64,000 nucleotides of DNA from Pseudomonas alliivorans (GCF_017826695.1 NZ_JAFFZW010000006.1:186001-250000); one strand, 5' to 3'. Numbered from the stretch's first letter, positions 16,485-26,217 are shown. A program made the numbers and translations. The notes: a model not told the origin generated them from the letters alone.

Positions 16485-17900
16485 GTGAAAACAACCAGCA
16501 CTGCATTACTGGCTCTATCCCTCTCGTCGTTCGGCGCGATGGTTCAGGCAGAGCCCGTCAGTCAAGCCTTCGTGCCTACCGGGCTGAGCACCAAGAACGC
16601 ACAGGCCGAAGCCAATGGTTTTCTTGAAGACCAACACCTGACCGGTACCACTCGTAACTGGTATGCCAACGAGTTAAAGCGTCGTGATGAGTTTTTCAAC
16701 TACAACGACAACGGCGTCGCCGAACAGACCCGACGTCGCATCAACTGGCAACAGGGCACCATTCTCAATTACACCTCGGGATTCACCCAAGGCGTAGTGG
16801 GCTTTTCTACCGAACTGGCGGTGTATAACGCAATCGCACTCGACCGCGACACTGATGACTTCGCGGGCAGCTCGAACCGCACCCTCGCGCACCGAGACGG
16901 TGATGCCGTAGGCCAATGGAGCAAAATGGGCCTGGCCAACCTTAAAGCTCGCGTCTCCAATACCACACTGACCATGGGTCGCCAGTCAGTCAACACGCCG
17001 GTCATCGCCTTTATCGGCAACCGTGCGCTGCCTTCCAGCTTCCAGGGTGTGGCGCTGCAGAGCGACGAGCTGAACAACCTGTCTTTCCAGGCCGGCAGCT
17101 TCGACCGTGTTTCGCCGCGTATGGAGCAGAGCCTGGACAAGTTCCGCTCCGAGTACGGTGATCGCAGCCAGACCGCCGACCGTGTAGATATGTTCGGCGC
17201 TGACTACAAGCCGTTCGAAAGCCTGACCACCAGCCTCTACGCCTCGAACGTGGAAGACTTCTGGCACCAGTACTACTTCGGCTTCACCCATGAAATGGGC
17301 GACAGCAAGACCTTGGCTTTCAGCACCAACCTGAACTACTACAAGACCAAGGATTCCGGCCAAGCCAAACAGGGTCCGATCGATAATGACACTTACAGTC
17401 TTTCCTTCACCGGTACCCATAACGCACACAGCCTGAGCGTTGCATACCAGGAAGTGTCCGGGAACGAATACTTCGACTACGTTCACGACACCAACGCCAT
17501 CTTCCTGGCCAACTCCCTGCTCTCGGACTTCAACGGACCGAACGAGAAGTCGCTGCAGATTGCCTATGTGCTGAACATGGCCAGCTACGGCGTGCCCGGT
17601 CTGAAATTCAACATCTATCAGGCCCGCGGCTGGGACATCGACGGTACCAACTACAAAGGTACCGTTTACGGCGATTCGCAGTTCATCGACGGCGTTGAGA
17701 CTAAAACCGGCGTGCGCGCAATGGACGGCGAAACCCACTACGAGTACGGCATCGGCACGTCTTACTCCGTACAATCCGGTCCACTCAAGGCCACGGCCAT
17801 CCGTGCGACCTACACCACGCACCGCGCCAGCGAAAACCAGGCTGATGGCAACATCAACGAGTTCCGTCTGGTCACCACCATTCCGTTCAACATTCTGTAA
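16485..17900 (+). CDS. opdP: OprD-family outer-membrane porin, peptide-specific (OpdP type)
   Basis: This 471-residue protein starts at a GTG after GGGAG and has a signal peptide ending in MVQA. It is an OprD-family 18-strand beta-barrel with the family's N-terminal FLEDQHLTGTTRNWYANEL and GFTQGVVGFSTELAVY. It ends in a hydrophobic strand (LVTTIPFNIL) typical of barrel insertion. In P. aeruginosa OpdP (PA4501) takes up glycine-glutamate dipeptides and also lets carbapenems pass. Position between dppA3 and dppA4 supports the same peptide role. OprD paralogues are numerous, so the exact substrate remains inferred. Confidence 0.88.
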   Translation: MKTTSTALLALSLSSFGAMVQAEPVSQAFVPTGLSTKNAQAEANGFLEDQHLTGTTRNWYANELKRRDEFFNYNDNGVAEQTRRRINWQQGTILNYTSGFTQGVVGFSTELAVYNAIALDRDTDDFAGSSNRTLAHRDGDAVGQWSKMGLANLKARVSNTTLTMGRQSVNTPVIAFIGNRALPSSFQGVALQSDELNNLSFQAGSFDRVSPRMEQSLDKFRSEYGDRSQTADRVDMFGADYKPFESLTTSLYASNVEDFWHQYYFGFTHEMGDSKTLAFSTNLNYYKTKDSGQAKQGPIDNDTYSLSFTGTHNAHSLSVAYQEVSGNEYFDYVHDTNAIFLANSLLSDFNGPNEKSLQIAYVLNMASYGVPGLKFNIYQARGWDIDGTNYKGTVYGDSQFIDGVETKTGVRAMDGETHYEYGIGTSYSVQSGPLKATAIRATYTTHRASENQADGNINEFRLVTTIPFNIL

Positions 17901-17909
17901 ATGATGATG

Positions 17910-17942
17910 AAACGGCGGCCGACATGACGTCAGCCGCCGTTT
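17910..17942 (+). terminator. Terminator-like hairpin between opdP and dppA4
   Basis: AAACGGCGGC pairs with GCCGCCGTTT around a 13-base loop. It starts 10 bases past opdP and ends just before the AAGGAGG of dppA4, so partial termination could lower dppA4-dppBCDF output. Confidence 0.55.
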
Positions 17943-17966
17943 CGCATTGCATCAAGGAGGCTTCTA

Positions 17967-19562
17967 TTGAAACTGCTATCGCTCCGCGCTTCGATCGCCA
18001 TTGCGCTGCTCAGCGCTGCTGCATCCGTCTCGGCCAAGCCGCTGGTGGTCTGCACAGAGGCCAGCCCTGAAGGTTTCGATATCGCGCAGTACACGACCGC
18101 CGTCACGGCAGACGCCTCGGCAGAAACCATTCTCGAACGTCTGGTCGCCTTCACCCCCGGCACCACTGACACCGTTCCAGGCCTCGCCGAGAGCTGGGAC
18201 ATCAGCGCCGATGGCCTGACCTACACCTTCAAGCTGCGCAAAGGTGTGAAATTCCAGACCACTGACTATTTCAAACCCACCCGCGAAATGAACGCCGACG
18301 ATGTGGTCTGGAGCTTCCAGCGTCAACTGGACCCTAAGCACCCGTGGCATGCACTCTCGCTGGTCGGTTACCCTTATTTCGAGAGCATGGACTTCCAGAA
18401 CCTGCTCAAGAGCGTCGAAAAAGTCGACGACTCCACGGTGAAATTCACCCTGACGCGCCCCGAGTCGCCATTCCTGCGTGACCTGGCCATGCCGTTCACC
18501 TCGATCTACTCCGCCGAGTACGCGGACCAGTTGCTCAAGAGCAACAAGACCGGCGAATTCAACAGCAAACCCATCGGCACCGGTCCGTTCATCCTGACGC
18601 GCTATGCCAAGGATGCCCAGGTCCGCTATAAAGCCAACCCGGATTACTGGAAAGGCAAGGTTCCCAGTGAAGCGCTGATTTTCGCGATCACTCTGGACAA
18701 CAACACGCGCCTGCAAAAGCTCAAGGCCAATGAATGTCAGGTTGCGCTTTATCCAAAACCTGACGATATTGCCAACATCAAAGCGGACCCCAATCTCAAG
18801 ATCGACGAGATGGAGTCCATGATGACCAGCTATGTGGCAATCAACACTTCGCACAAATACCTGAGCGATGCTCGTGTGCGACAGGCGATCAATCTGGCAT
18901 TCGACAAGAAGTCCTACATCAGGGCGCTGTTTGGCGAAGGCAAGGCCACCGAAGGCGTAGGCCCATACCCACCGACCATGATGGGCTACGACACCGAGAG
19001 TCAGGCCACGCCTTATGACCCGGAAAAGGCTCGTGCTCTGCTCAAGGAAGCTGGCGTACCGGAGGGTCAGGTGTTTACCCTGTTCGCCCGCAACGGCGGC
19101 GCGGTGACCAACCCCAATCCGATGGTGGGCGCACAGATGCTCCAGTCGGACCTGGCCAAGGTAGGCATCAAGCTGGACATTCGCATCATGGAATGGGGCG
19201 AAATGCTCAAGCGCGCCAAGAAGGGCGAACATGACATGGTCTTCGCAGGATGGGCCGGCGACAACGGCGACCCGGACAACTTCCTGACGCCCAACCTGAG
19301 CTGCGATGCAGCGAAGAATGGCGAAAACTATGCCCGCTGGTGCAACAAGGAGTTTGAAGCGGCAATTACCGAAGCTCGGAAAATTACCGAACCGAGCGAG
19401 CGGGCTGCCCTCTATAAGCAGGCTCAAAAAGTGTTCAATCAGGAACAGCCCTGGATCAGCCTGGCTTATCCGAAGCTGTTCGTGGCAATGCGAAAAAATG
19501 TCGAAGGCTTTCATATCAGCCCGCTGACCAATAACAACTTCACCACGACCGGGGTGAAGTAG
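17967..19562 (+). CDS. dppA: Dipeptide ABC transporter substrate-binding protein DppA4
   Basis: This 531-residue SBP family 5 precursor begins at a TTG codon. The start is chosen because a strong AAGGAGG lies exactly six bases before it and the signal peptide begins there (KLLSLRASIAIALLS, cleavage after SVSA). The mature N-terminus KPLVVCTEASPEGFD differs from the other three DppA proteins, and the ligand-lid region is clearly diverged (VWSFQRQLDPKHPWHALSL). It is the copy next to dppBCDF and the likeliest cognate partner of the permease. The TTG start next to a near-perfect ribosome site is unusual for an abundant protein. Confidence 0.92.
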   Translation: MKLLSLRASIAIALLSAAASVSAKPLVVCTEASPEGFDIAQYTTAVTADASAETILERLVAFTPGTTDTVPGLAESWDISADGLTYTFKLRKGVKFQTTDYFKPTREMNADDVVWSFQRQLDPKHPWHALSLVGYPYFESMDFQNLLKSVEKVDDSTVKFTLTRPESPFLRDLAMPFTSIYSAEYADQLLKSNKTGEFNSKPIGTGPFILTRYAKDAQVRYKANPDYWKGKVPSEALIFAITLDNNTRLQKLKANECQVALYPKPDDIANIKADPNLKIDEMESMMTSYVAINTSHKYLSDARVRQAINLAFDKKSYIRALFGEGKATEGVGPYPPTMMGYDTESQATPYDPEKARALLKEAGVPEGQVFTLFARNGGAVTNPNPMVGAQMLQSDLAKVGIKLDIRIMEWGEMLKRAKKGEHDMVFAGWAGDNGDPDNFLTPNLSCDAAKNGENYARWCNKEFEAAITEARKITEPSERAALYKQAQKVFNQEQPWISLAYPKLFVAMRKNVEGFHISPLTNNNFTTTGVK

Positions 19563-19633
19563 AAAAAACCACCGCCTGCGCTCCACAAGAGCAAGGGCGG
19601 TATGCCTGACCGGCTGATGAGGTACACCAGAAG

Positions 19634-20644
19634 ATGTTTAGTTTTATTGCCCGCCGGGTGGGGTTACTGATCCCTACCTTCTTCGGCATTACCCTGCTGA
19701 CGTTCGCACTGATCCGCCTGATTCCGGGCGACCCTGTGGAAGTCATGATGGGCGAGCGCCGGGTTGACCCGGAAATGCACGCTCAGGCCATGGAACGCCT
19801 TGGCCTCAACAAACCGCTGTATGCCCAGTACATCGATTACATCGGCAAGCTCGCCCAGGGCGACCTCGGTGAATCGCTGCGTACGCGCACCAGCGTCTGG
19901 ACAGAATTCACCTCGCTGTTCCCGGCAACCCTCGAGTTGTCGCTGGCAGCCCTGATCTTCGCGGGTGTCCTCGGGCTTCTGGCCGGAGTGATCGCCGCAC
20001 TCAAGCGAGGGTCCCTGTTCGACCATGGGGTCATGGGGATTTCCCTCGCCGGCTATTCCATGCCGATTTTCTGGTGGGGCCTGATCCTCATCATGTTCTT
20101 CTCGGTTTCGCTGGGCTGGACGCCTGTGTCCGGGCGAATCGACCTGCTTTACGACATTCCGCCGGTGACCGGCTTCATGCTGATCGACACCCTGCTCAGC
20201 GATGAGCAAGGCGCGTTCCTTGATGCCCTGCATCACCTGATTCTTCCAGCCATCGTGCTCGGTACCATTCCGCTGGCGGTCATCGCCCGGATGACCCGTT
20301 CATCGATGCTGGAAGTGCTGCGTGAGGATTACGTGCGTACCGCAAGGGCCAAGGGCCTGTCGCCTGCGCGCGTGGTGTTTGTCCACGGCCTGCGCAACGC
20401 ACTGATTCCGGTCCTGACCGTTTTCGGCCTGCAGATTGGCACCTTGCTGGCAGGTGCAGTACTGACCGAGACGATCTTCTCCTGGCCGGGCATCGGCAAG
20501 TGGCTGATCGAAGCCATCGGTGCCCGCGATTATCCGGTCGTTCAAAACGGCATTCTGCTGATCGCCTGCCTGGTGATCCTGGTCAACTTCGTGGTGGACA
20601 TCCTCTACGGCTTTGCCAACCCACGCATCCGTCACCAGCGCTGA
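19634..20644 (+). CDS. dppB: Dipeptide ABC transporter permease DppB
   Basis: The 336-residue inner-membrane protein has about six membrane segments and starts MFSFIARRVGLLIPTFFGIT, the usual N-terminus of DppB/OppB. The coupling-helix region EDYVRTARAKGLSPARVVFVH (about 235-255) is the BPD_transp_1 EAA motif that contacts the ATPases. With DppC it forms the translocation pore. It is the first gene of a tight dppBCDF unit and lies 71 bases after dppA4, with no strong terminator between, so dppA4 is probably in the same operon. Confidence 0.95.
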   Translation: MFSFIARRVGLLIPTFFGITLLTFALIRLIPGDPVEVMMGERRVDPEMHAQAMERLGLNKPLYAQYIDYIGKLAQGDLGESLRTRTSVWTEFTSLFPATLELSLAALIFAGVLGLLAGVIAALKRGSLFDHGVMGISLAGYSMPIFWWGLILIMFFSVSLGWTPVSGRIDLLYDIPPVTGFMLIDTLLSDEQGAFLDALHHLILPAIVLGTIPLAVIARMTRSSMLEVLREDYVRTARAKGLSPARVVFVHGLRNALIPVLTVFGLQIGTLLAGAVLTETIFSWPGIGKWLIEAIGARDYPVVQNGILLIACLVILVNFVVDILYGFANPRIRHQR

Positions 20645-20654
20645 GATCATCGAT

Positions 20655-21566
20655 ATGAGCACACCTACTCCTTCGGTAGCAGTCGATCAAAGCCTGCTTT
20701 ACCCGTCCCCGTACAAAGAGTTCTGGCAAGCGTTCTCCAAAAACAAAGGTGCCGTTGCCGGCCTGATCTTCATGATCATCATCGTGTTCTGCGCGCTGTT
20801 CGCCCCCTGGGTTGCGCCGCATGACCCGAGCGAGCAATACCGCGACTTCCTGCTGACCCCGCCGGTGTGGCTGGAAGGCGGCCAGTGGCAGTTCATCCTC
20901 GGCACCGACGAACTGGGCCGCGACCTGCTGTCGCGCCTGATTCAAGGCTCGCGCCTGTCGCTGATGATCGGCCTGTCTTCGGTGGTCATGTCGCTGATTC
21001 CCGGCATCCTGCTGGGCCTGCTGGCGGGTTTCTTCCCGCGCATTCTGGGTCCTTCGGTGATGCGCCTGATGGACATCATGCTTGCACTGCCGTCGCTGCT
21101 GCTGGCAGTTGCCATCGTGGCGATCCTCGGCCCTGGCCTGATCAACACCGTGATCGCCATCGCGATTGTCTCGCTGCCGTCCTATGTCCGTCTGACCCGC
21201 GCTGCGGTGATGGGCGAACTGAACCGCGACTACGTGACCGCTGCACGTCTGGCCGGTGCAACCCTGCCGCGCCTGATGTTCATCACCGTGCTGCCCAATT
21301 GCATGGCGCCGCTGATCGTTCAGGCCACCCTGAGCTTCTCGTCGGCGATTCTCGATGCTGCGGCACTGGGCTTCCTGGGCCTTGGCGTACAACCGCCGAC
21401 GCCTGAGTGGGGCACCATGCTCGCCTCGGCCCGCGATTACATCGAACGCGCCTGGTGGGTCGTGAGCCTGCCCGGCCTGACCATTTTGCTCAGCGTGCTG
21501 GCAATCAACCTGATGGGCGACGGCCTGCGCGATGCGCTGGACCCGAAACTCAAGAACGCCGCCTGA
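20655..21566 (+). CDS. dppC: Dipeptide ABC transporter permease DppC
   Basis: This 303-residue permease starts 10 bases past the dppB stop at MSTPTPS. It has the OppC_N segment around residues 25-75 (FWQAFSKNKGAVAGLIF) and the conserved GTDELGRDLLSRLIQGSRLS loop. The EAA motif NRDYVTAARLAGATLPRLMF follows. It pairs with DppB in the inner membrane. The open frame continues upstream of 20655 into dppB, but that reading lacks a ribosome site and family similarity. Confidence 0.95.
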   Translation: MSTPTPSVAVDQSLLYPSPYKEFWQAFSKNKGAVAGLIFMIIIVFCALFAPWVAPHDPSEQYRDFLLTPPVWLEGGQWQFILGTDELGRDLLSRLIQGSRLSLMIGLSSVVMSLIPGILLGLLAGFFPRILGPSVMRLMDIMLALPSLLLAVAIVAILGPGLINTVIAIAIVSLPSYVRLTRAAVMGELNRDYVTAARLAGATLPRLMFITVLPNCMAPLIVQATLSFSSAILDAAALGFLGLGVQPPTPEWGTMLASARDYIERAWWVVSLPGLTILLSVLAINLMGDGLRDALDPKLKNAA

Positions 21567-21576
21567 GGAGATTCGT

Positions 21577-22545
21577 ATGTCACTGCTTGAAATCAAGAAT
21601 CTCAACGTCCGCTTCGGCGACGCCAAGGCCGTACCCGTCGTGGATGGCCTGTCCCTGAGTGTCGAGAAAGGTGAAGTTCTGGCCATCGTAGGCGAGTCGG
21701 GTTCGGGTAAATCCGTGACCATGATGGCGCTGATGGGCCTGATCGACGCACCCGGCATCATCACTGCCGACGCGCTCAATTTCGACGGCAAGGACCTGAC
21801 CAAACTGAATTCCCGCCAGCGTCGCCGCATTATCGGCAAAGACCTGGCGATGGTGTTCCAGGACCCGATGACCGCGCTGAACCCCAGCTACACCGTAGGT
21901 TTCCAGATCGAAGAAGTGTTGCGTCAGCATCTGGGCATGTCCGGCAAGGCTGCACGTCAGCGCGCTCTGGAACTGCTGGAAAAAGTCGAAATCCCTGGCG
22001 CCGCTGCACGCCTGAATGCCTACCCGCATCAGCTGTCAGGCGGTATGAGTCAGCGTGTCGCGATTGCCATGGCGATTGCCGGCGAGCCGAAACTGCTGAT
22101 CGCCGATGAACCGACCACTGCACTGGACGTGACCATTCAGGCGCAGATCATGGAGCTGCTGCTGAGCCTGCAAAAAGAGCAGGACATGGCGCTGGTGCTG
22201 ATCACCCACGACCTGGCGGTCGTTGCCGAAACGGCTCAGCGGGTCTGCGTGATGTATGCAGGTCAGGCCGTTGAAGTCGGTCAGGTGCCCGGTCTGTTCG
22301 ACGTACCGGCGCATCCTTACAGCGAAGCGCTGCTGGCGGCAATTCCCGAGCACAGCATGGGCGCCGAGCGTCTGGCGACGCTGCCGGGCATGGTTCCTGG
22401 CCGTTATGACCGTCCGCAAGGCTGCCTGCTGTCGCCGCGCTGCCCTTACGTGCAGGACAACTGCCGCGTACAGCGTCCGGCGCTGGACCCCAAGGCTCAC
22501 AGCCTTGCGCGCTGCTTCTATCCCTTGAATCAGGAGGTGGCGTAA
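21577..22545 (+). CDS. dppD: Dipeptide ABC transporter ATP-binding protein DppD
   Basis: The 322-residue ATPase shows Walker A GESGSGKSV, signature LSGGMSQRVAIAMAI and Walker B LLIADEPTTALD, followed by the H-loop ITHD. A C-terminal oligopeptide-type extension contains the cysteine cluster CLLSPRCPYVQDNC, found in DppD/OppD proteins and in some shown to bind an iron-sulfur cluster. GAGGAG lies six bases before the ATG at 21577. It forms the ATP-hydrolysing heterodimer with DppF. Its last base is shared with the dppF start (TAATG), indicating coupled translation. Confidence 0.95.
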   Translation: MSLLEIKNLNVRFGDAKAVPVVDGLSLSVEKGEVLAIVGESGSGKSVTMMALMGLIDAPGIITADALNFDGKDLTKLNSRQRRRIIGKDLAMVFQDPMTALNPSYTVGFQIEEVLRQHLGMSGKAARQRALELLEKVEIPGAAARLNAYPHQLSGGMSQRVAIAMAIAGEPKLLIADEPTTALDVTIQAQIMELLLSLQKEQDMALVLITHDLAVVAETAQRVCVMYAGQAVEVGQVPGLFDVPAHPYSEALLAAIPEHSMGAERLATLPGMVPGRYDRPQGCLLSPRCPYVQDNCRVQRPALDPKAHSLARCFYPLNQEVA

Positions 22546-23519
22546 TGAGCGTCGTACTTACCGCCCGCGACCTTACCCGTCATTACGAAGTCTCTCGCGG
22601 CCTGTTCAAAGGCACCGCACTGGTGCGCGCGCTCAATGGCGTGTCTTTTGAACTCGAAGCGGGCAAGACCCTGGCTGTGGTGGGCGAGTCCGGTTGTGGC
22701 AAGTCCACACTGGCCCGCGCACTGACATTGATCGAAGAGCCGTCGTCCGGCTCTTTGAAAATCGCCGGTCAGGAAGTGGCGGGTGCCAGCAAATCCGAGC
22801 GCAAGCAATTGCGCAAGGACGTGCAGATGGTGTTCCAGAGCCCGTACGCCTCGCTGAACCCTCGGCAGAAGATCGGTGATCAGCTCGGCGAGCCGCTGTT
22901 GATCAACACCAACCTGTCTGCCAGCGAACGCCGCGAGAAAGTGCAGGCGATGATGGCTCAGGTCGGCTTGCGTCCCGAGCACTATCAGCGCTATCCGCAC
23001 ATGTTCTCCGGTGGTCAGCGTCAGCGGATCGCACTGGCTCGGGCAATGATGCTGCAGCCGAAAGTGCTCGTAGCAGATGAACCCACGTCGGCACTGGACG
23101 TGTCGATTCAGGCTCAGGTCCTGAACCTGTTCATGGATCTGCAGCAGGAATTCAACACGGCTTACGTGTTCATCTCGCACAACCTGTCGGTGGTGCGTCA
23201 TGTCGCCGACACCGTGCTGGTGATGTACCTGGGTCGGCCAGCGGAAATGGGTCCCAAGGAAGAGATCTACAACCGTCCGCTGCACCCGTATACTCAGGCG
23301 TTGCTGTCAGCGACCCCGACCATCCATCCTGATCCGCTGAAACCCAAGATCAAGATCATCGGCGAGCTGCCCAACCCGCTCAACCCGCCGAGCGGCTGCG
23401 CCTTCCACAAGCGCTGCCCGTACGCGACCGAGCGCTGCGCCACGGATGTGCCGGAACTGCGTCTGGTGGATAACCGCCAGGTAGCCTGTCACTACGCGGA
23501 GCAGTTCGTCGCAGCGTGA
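22545..23519 (+). CDS. dppF: Dipeptide ABC transporter ATP-binding protein DppF
   Basis: This 324-residue partner of DppD has Walker A GESGCGKST, signature FSGGQRQRIALARAM and Walker B VLVADEPTSALD. It has the same C-terminal cysteine-rich extension (CAFHKRCPYATERC). Its start overlaps the dppD stop by one base. It ends the peptide-uptake operon; a palindromic repeat at 23537-23562 lies just beyond and may act as the end of transcription. Confidence 0.95.
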   Translation: MSVVLTARDLTRHYEVSRGLFKGTALVRALNGVSFELEAGKTLAVVGESGCGKSTLARALTLIEEPSSGSLKIAGQEVAGASKSERKQLRKDVQMVFQSPYASLNPRQKIGDQLGEPLLINTNLSASERREKVQAMMAQVGLRPEHYQRYPHMFSGGQRQRIALARAMMLQPKVLVADEPTSALDVSIQAQVLNLFMDLQQEFNTAYVFISHNLSVVRHVADTVLVMYLGRPAEMGPKEEIYNRPLHPYTQALLSATPTIHPDPLKPKIKIIGELPNPLNPPSGCAFHKRCPYATERCATDVPELRLVDNRQVACHYAEQFVAA

Positions 23520-23536
23520 TTCTGCCTTGTGATAAT

Positions 23537-23562
23537 CGTGTCCACGCTTCTGCGTGGGCACG
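23537..23562. repeat. Palindromic intergenic repeat, copy B
   Basis: CGTGTCCACGC and GCGTGGGCACG form an 11-bp stem with one mismatch around TTCT, followed by ATC. It lies between the convergent ends of dppF and piuB and is related to the hairpins at 9011 and 37365. Confidence 0.6.
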
Positions 23563-23582
23563 ATCACCGCAGCCAGCACACC

Positions 23583-26126
23583 TCAATACACATCCCGCCG
23601 ATACCGCCCCTGCTCTGCCAGCTCGCTGACGGCCTGTTCGCCGAGCATTTCGTTCAACACTTGATCCACGCCCGACGCCATGCCCAGCAGACTGCCGCAG
23701 ATGTAAATCGCTGCGCCATCGTCCAGCCATGAGCGCAGGTCTTGAGCTGCTTCACGTAGCAATTCCTGCACATAGACTTTCTCTGCCTGGTCCCGCGAGA
23801 ACGCGAGATCCAGTCGTGTCAGGTCACCCGATTCCAGCCAGCCTTGCAGCTCTGCGCCGCAGTGAAAATCATGCTCGCGATTACGCTCGCCGAACAGCAA
23901 CCAGTTGCGCGTCTGGCCTTGGGCGATGCGCGCTTTCAACAGGCTGCGCAACCCCGCAAGCCCGGTGCCGTTGCCCAGCAGGATCAGGGGGACCGGCTCG
24001 GGTGGCAGGTGGAAACTGCTGTTGCGACGCTGGCGCAGACTGATCGCGCTGCCTGATGCGGCGTGCTCGGTCAGCCAGCCGGAACCCAGTCCCAGGCTGC
24101 CATCAGGATGAATCTCCTGACGCACAATGAGTTGCAGACAGCCATCCTCGGGAATCGAGGCGATGGAGTATTCGCGTGCGGACACTGGCACCAGCGCATC
24201 GATCAACGCCTGAGCGCGATAGCCCACCAAATGGGCTCGATGCTGTGGCAACTGTCGGGTCGCCAATGCTTGAACGACGGGTTCCTGCAAGCCGTCCACA
24301 CTGACAGGGGTCGCAGGATCAATGCCCAGACCACTCAAAAACTGCCGTACGCTTTCCTCACTGTTGCGCGGCAATACCTCGACCAGATCACCCGCCTGCC
24401 AGTGCATTTCGCCGGGAGCGACAAGGTCCAACAGATAGACGCCCGAGCCGGTGCTGCCAGGGTTCAAGTGTTCTCGTCGGTTCAGCGTCCAGTTCTCGAA
24501 CACCGGGGCCTGCCAAAGCGCTGTCGGCGTCCCGCCGGTCAGTTGTCCAAGGTGCTGCTGCCACCGCTGCAAGGCAGCAGGGTCGGCACTGTCAACCTCG
24601 ACCGGAGCAAACAAGGTGCTGCCGCCACGCTCGGCCAGCCAGTCATGCAGGCGATGAGCAAAACCGCAGAAATGCCGATACTGCCGGTCACCCAGTGCCA
24701 GCACCGCATAATTAAGGAGCCCCAGTGACAGCGGGCGACCCAGCAGCTTGCGTTCAAAACCACGCGCACTGTCCGGCGCTTCGCCGTCACCGAAGGTACT
24801 GACAACGAACAGGGCGTTGCGGCTTTCAATCAGGTCCTGCTCGGTGATCTCACCGAGTCGCTGCACCCGTACCGGCATGCCCGCCGCCTGCAACTGTCCC
24901 GCAGTCTGCCAGGCCAGTTGCTCGGCGAACCCGCTTTGACTGGCGAACCCGATCAACCAGGCGCCAGCATCAGGCACTGCACTGGTCGATACATCTCCTC
25001 GCGCGGCCTTGACCTGACGTTTCTTGCGTCGGCGATCCAGATACAACAGCCAGCCAGTGATGAAAAACAGCGGCATCATCAACGATGCAACGGTCATGAC
25101 GATTCGACCGACGATGCCAAAGTAGCTGCCGACATGCAGCGCGTAGTTACTGATCAGCAACTGCGCACCCAGGCTGCGTTCGGCGTAACGCGAAACCGAA
25201 CTGACCGCTCCGTTTGCCGGATCAAGGGTGATGCTGTTCAGTGCGCGCGGATGAGGTGAATCCTTGAGCAGGTAGAAAACCGTGGCAGGCTGACCGCCCG
25301 CTGACGGCAGACGCAGGTTATAGGCAGCGAGCCCCGGGCCTGCGGTCTTTTGCAGGCTTTCCCAGATCGCCACGTAATCGACTGCCAGCGGCGCAGACGG
25401 TGAATCCTTGCCTCCGTTTGGGCCGCGACCGCCACCGCCTTTGCGCTGCTCGGCCGGGGCATCGCCCAGCAACCGGTTCAGGCCATTGCTGACCCAGTCG
25501 TACGACCAGTTCAGACCGGTAATGGCAAATAACAGATAGAACAGCAGGCACCAGGTGCCGAAAACAGCGTGCAGATCCCAGTTGAAACTGCGCCCCTTCT
25601 TCGCCCAGTCCAGCGTCAGCCAGACACGCCAGTTCAGTGCCTTGCGCGGCCAGCGCAGGTACAGACCGGACAGACAGAAGAACACCAGCACCAGCGTGCA
25701 CGCCGCTGTGACCTGCTTGCCCACTTCGCCCATGGCCAGAAAGCGGTGCAGTCTCAGAATGAAGTCGAAGAAATCCTCACCCATCCCGTCGCCTTTCAGC
25801 TCGCCGGTATAAGGATCGAAATTGCGTTTGGGGCCGCGTCGCTCGCCCGGACGGGGTGTGAAAAACACTTGGGCGACCCGGTTGCCGACGGTCTCGACCC
25901 GGAGGATGGCGACGGTCAGTCCGGTTGCGGACTCCAGTCGGCGGACCAGCTCAACAGGCGCCAGGGTTTCGCCCTGCGGCTGGACCAGCAGCACGTTCGG
26001 ATTGAGCGCATCGAGAATTTCGTCCTCGAACGAATACAGCGCGCCGGTGATGCCCATCAAGGCCAGCACCAGCCCTGCGGTGACTCCGAAGAACCAGTGC
26101 AGTTGAAACAATACCTTCTTCAACAC
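23583..26126 (-). CDS. piuB: PepSY-domain membrane flavoprotein reductase (PiuB, PA4513-like)
   Basis: This 847-residue protein fuses a PepSY-associated membrane domain to a sulfite-reductase-like flavoprotein. Residues 1-370 carry about four membrane segments with histidines placed as possible haem ligands (LFQLHWFFG, LRLHRFLAMG, WDLHAVFGTW, YALHVGSYFG). A basic linker (DRRRKKRQVK) leads to a flavodoxin domain (VVSTFGDGEAPDSA), then FAD-binding (REYSIAS) and NAD(P)-binding (GNGTGLAGLRSLL) domains. It probably moves electrons from NADPH across the inner membrane to reduce iron taken up by PiuA. This role is inferred from domains and location. The GTG at 26126 follows GAGGG by six bases. Confidence 0.85.
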   Translation of the reverse strand: MLKKVLFQLHWFFGVTAGLVLALMGITGALYSFEDEILDALNPNVLLVQPQGETLAPVELVRRLESATGLTVAILRVETVGNRVAQVFFTPRPGERRGPKRNFDPYTGELKGDGMGEDFFDFILRLHRFLAMGEVGKQVTAACTLVLVFFCLSGLYLRWPRKALNWRVWLTLDWAKKGRSFNWDLHAVFGTWCLLFYLLFAITGLNWSYDWVSNGLNRLLGDAPAEQRKGGGGRGPNGGKDSPSAPLAVDYVAIWESLQKTAGPGLAAYNLRLPSAGGQPATVFYLLKDSPHPRALNSITLDPANGAVSSVSRYAERSLGAQLLISNYALHVGSYFGIVGRIVMTVASLMMPLFFITGWLLYLDRRRKKRQVKAARGDVSTSAVPDAGAWLIGFASQSGFAEQLAWQTAGQLQAAGMPVRVQRLGEITEQDLIESRNALFVVSTFGDGEAPDSARGFERKLLGRPLSLGLLNYAVLALGDRQYRHFCGFAHRLHDWLAERGGSTLFAPVEVDSADPAALQRWQQHLGQLTGGTPTALWQAPVFENWTLNRREHLNPGSTGSGVYLLDLVAPGEMHWQAGDLVEVLPRNSEESVRQFLSGLGIDPATPVSVDGLQEPVVQALATRQLPQHRAHLVGYRAQALIDALVPVSAREYSIASIPEDGCLQLIVRQEIHPDGSLGLGSGWLTEHAASGSAISLRQRRNSSFHLPPEPVPLILLGNGTGLAGLRSLLKARIAQGQTRNWLLFGERNREHDFHCGAELQGWLESGDLTRLDLAFSRDQAEKVYVQELLREAAQDLRSWLDDGAAIYICGSLLGMASGVDQVLNEMLGEQAVSELAEQGRYRRDVY

Positions 26127-26217
26127 TCGCTACCCTCACCCGCCTGCCCGGACGCCCATCCTGATCGGAGGCGTCGCCTGTCTTGTCTGTCTTCATGCGG
26201 CGCTGCGGCCTTATACA

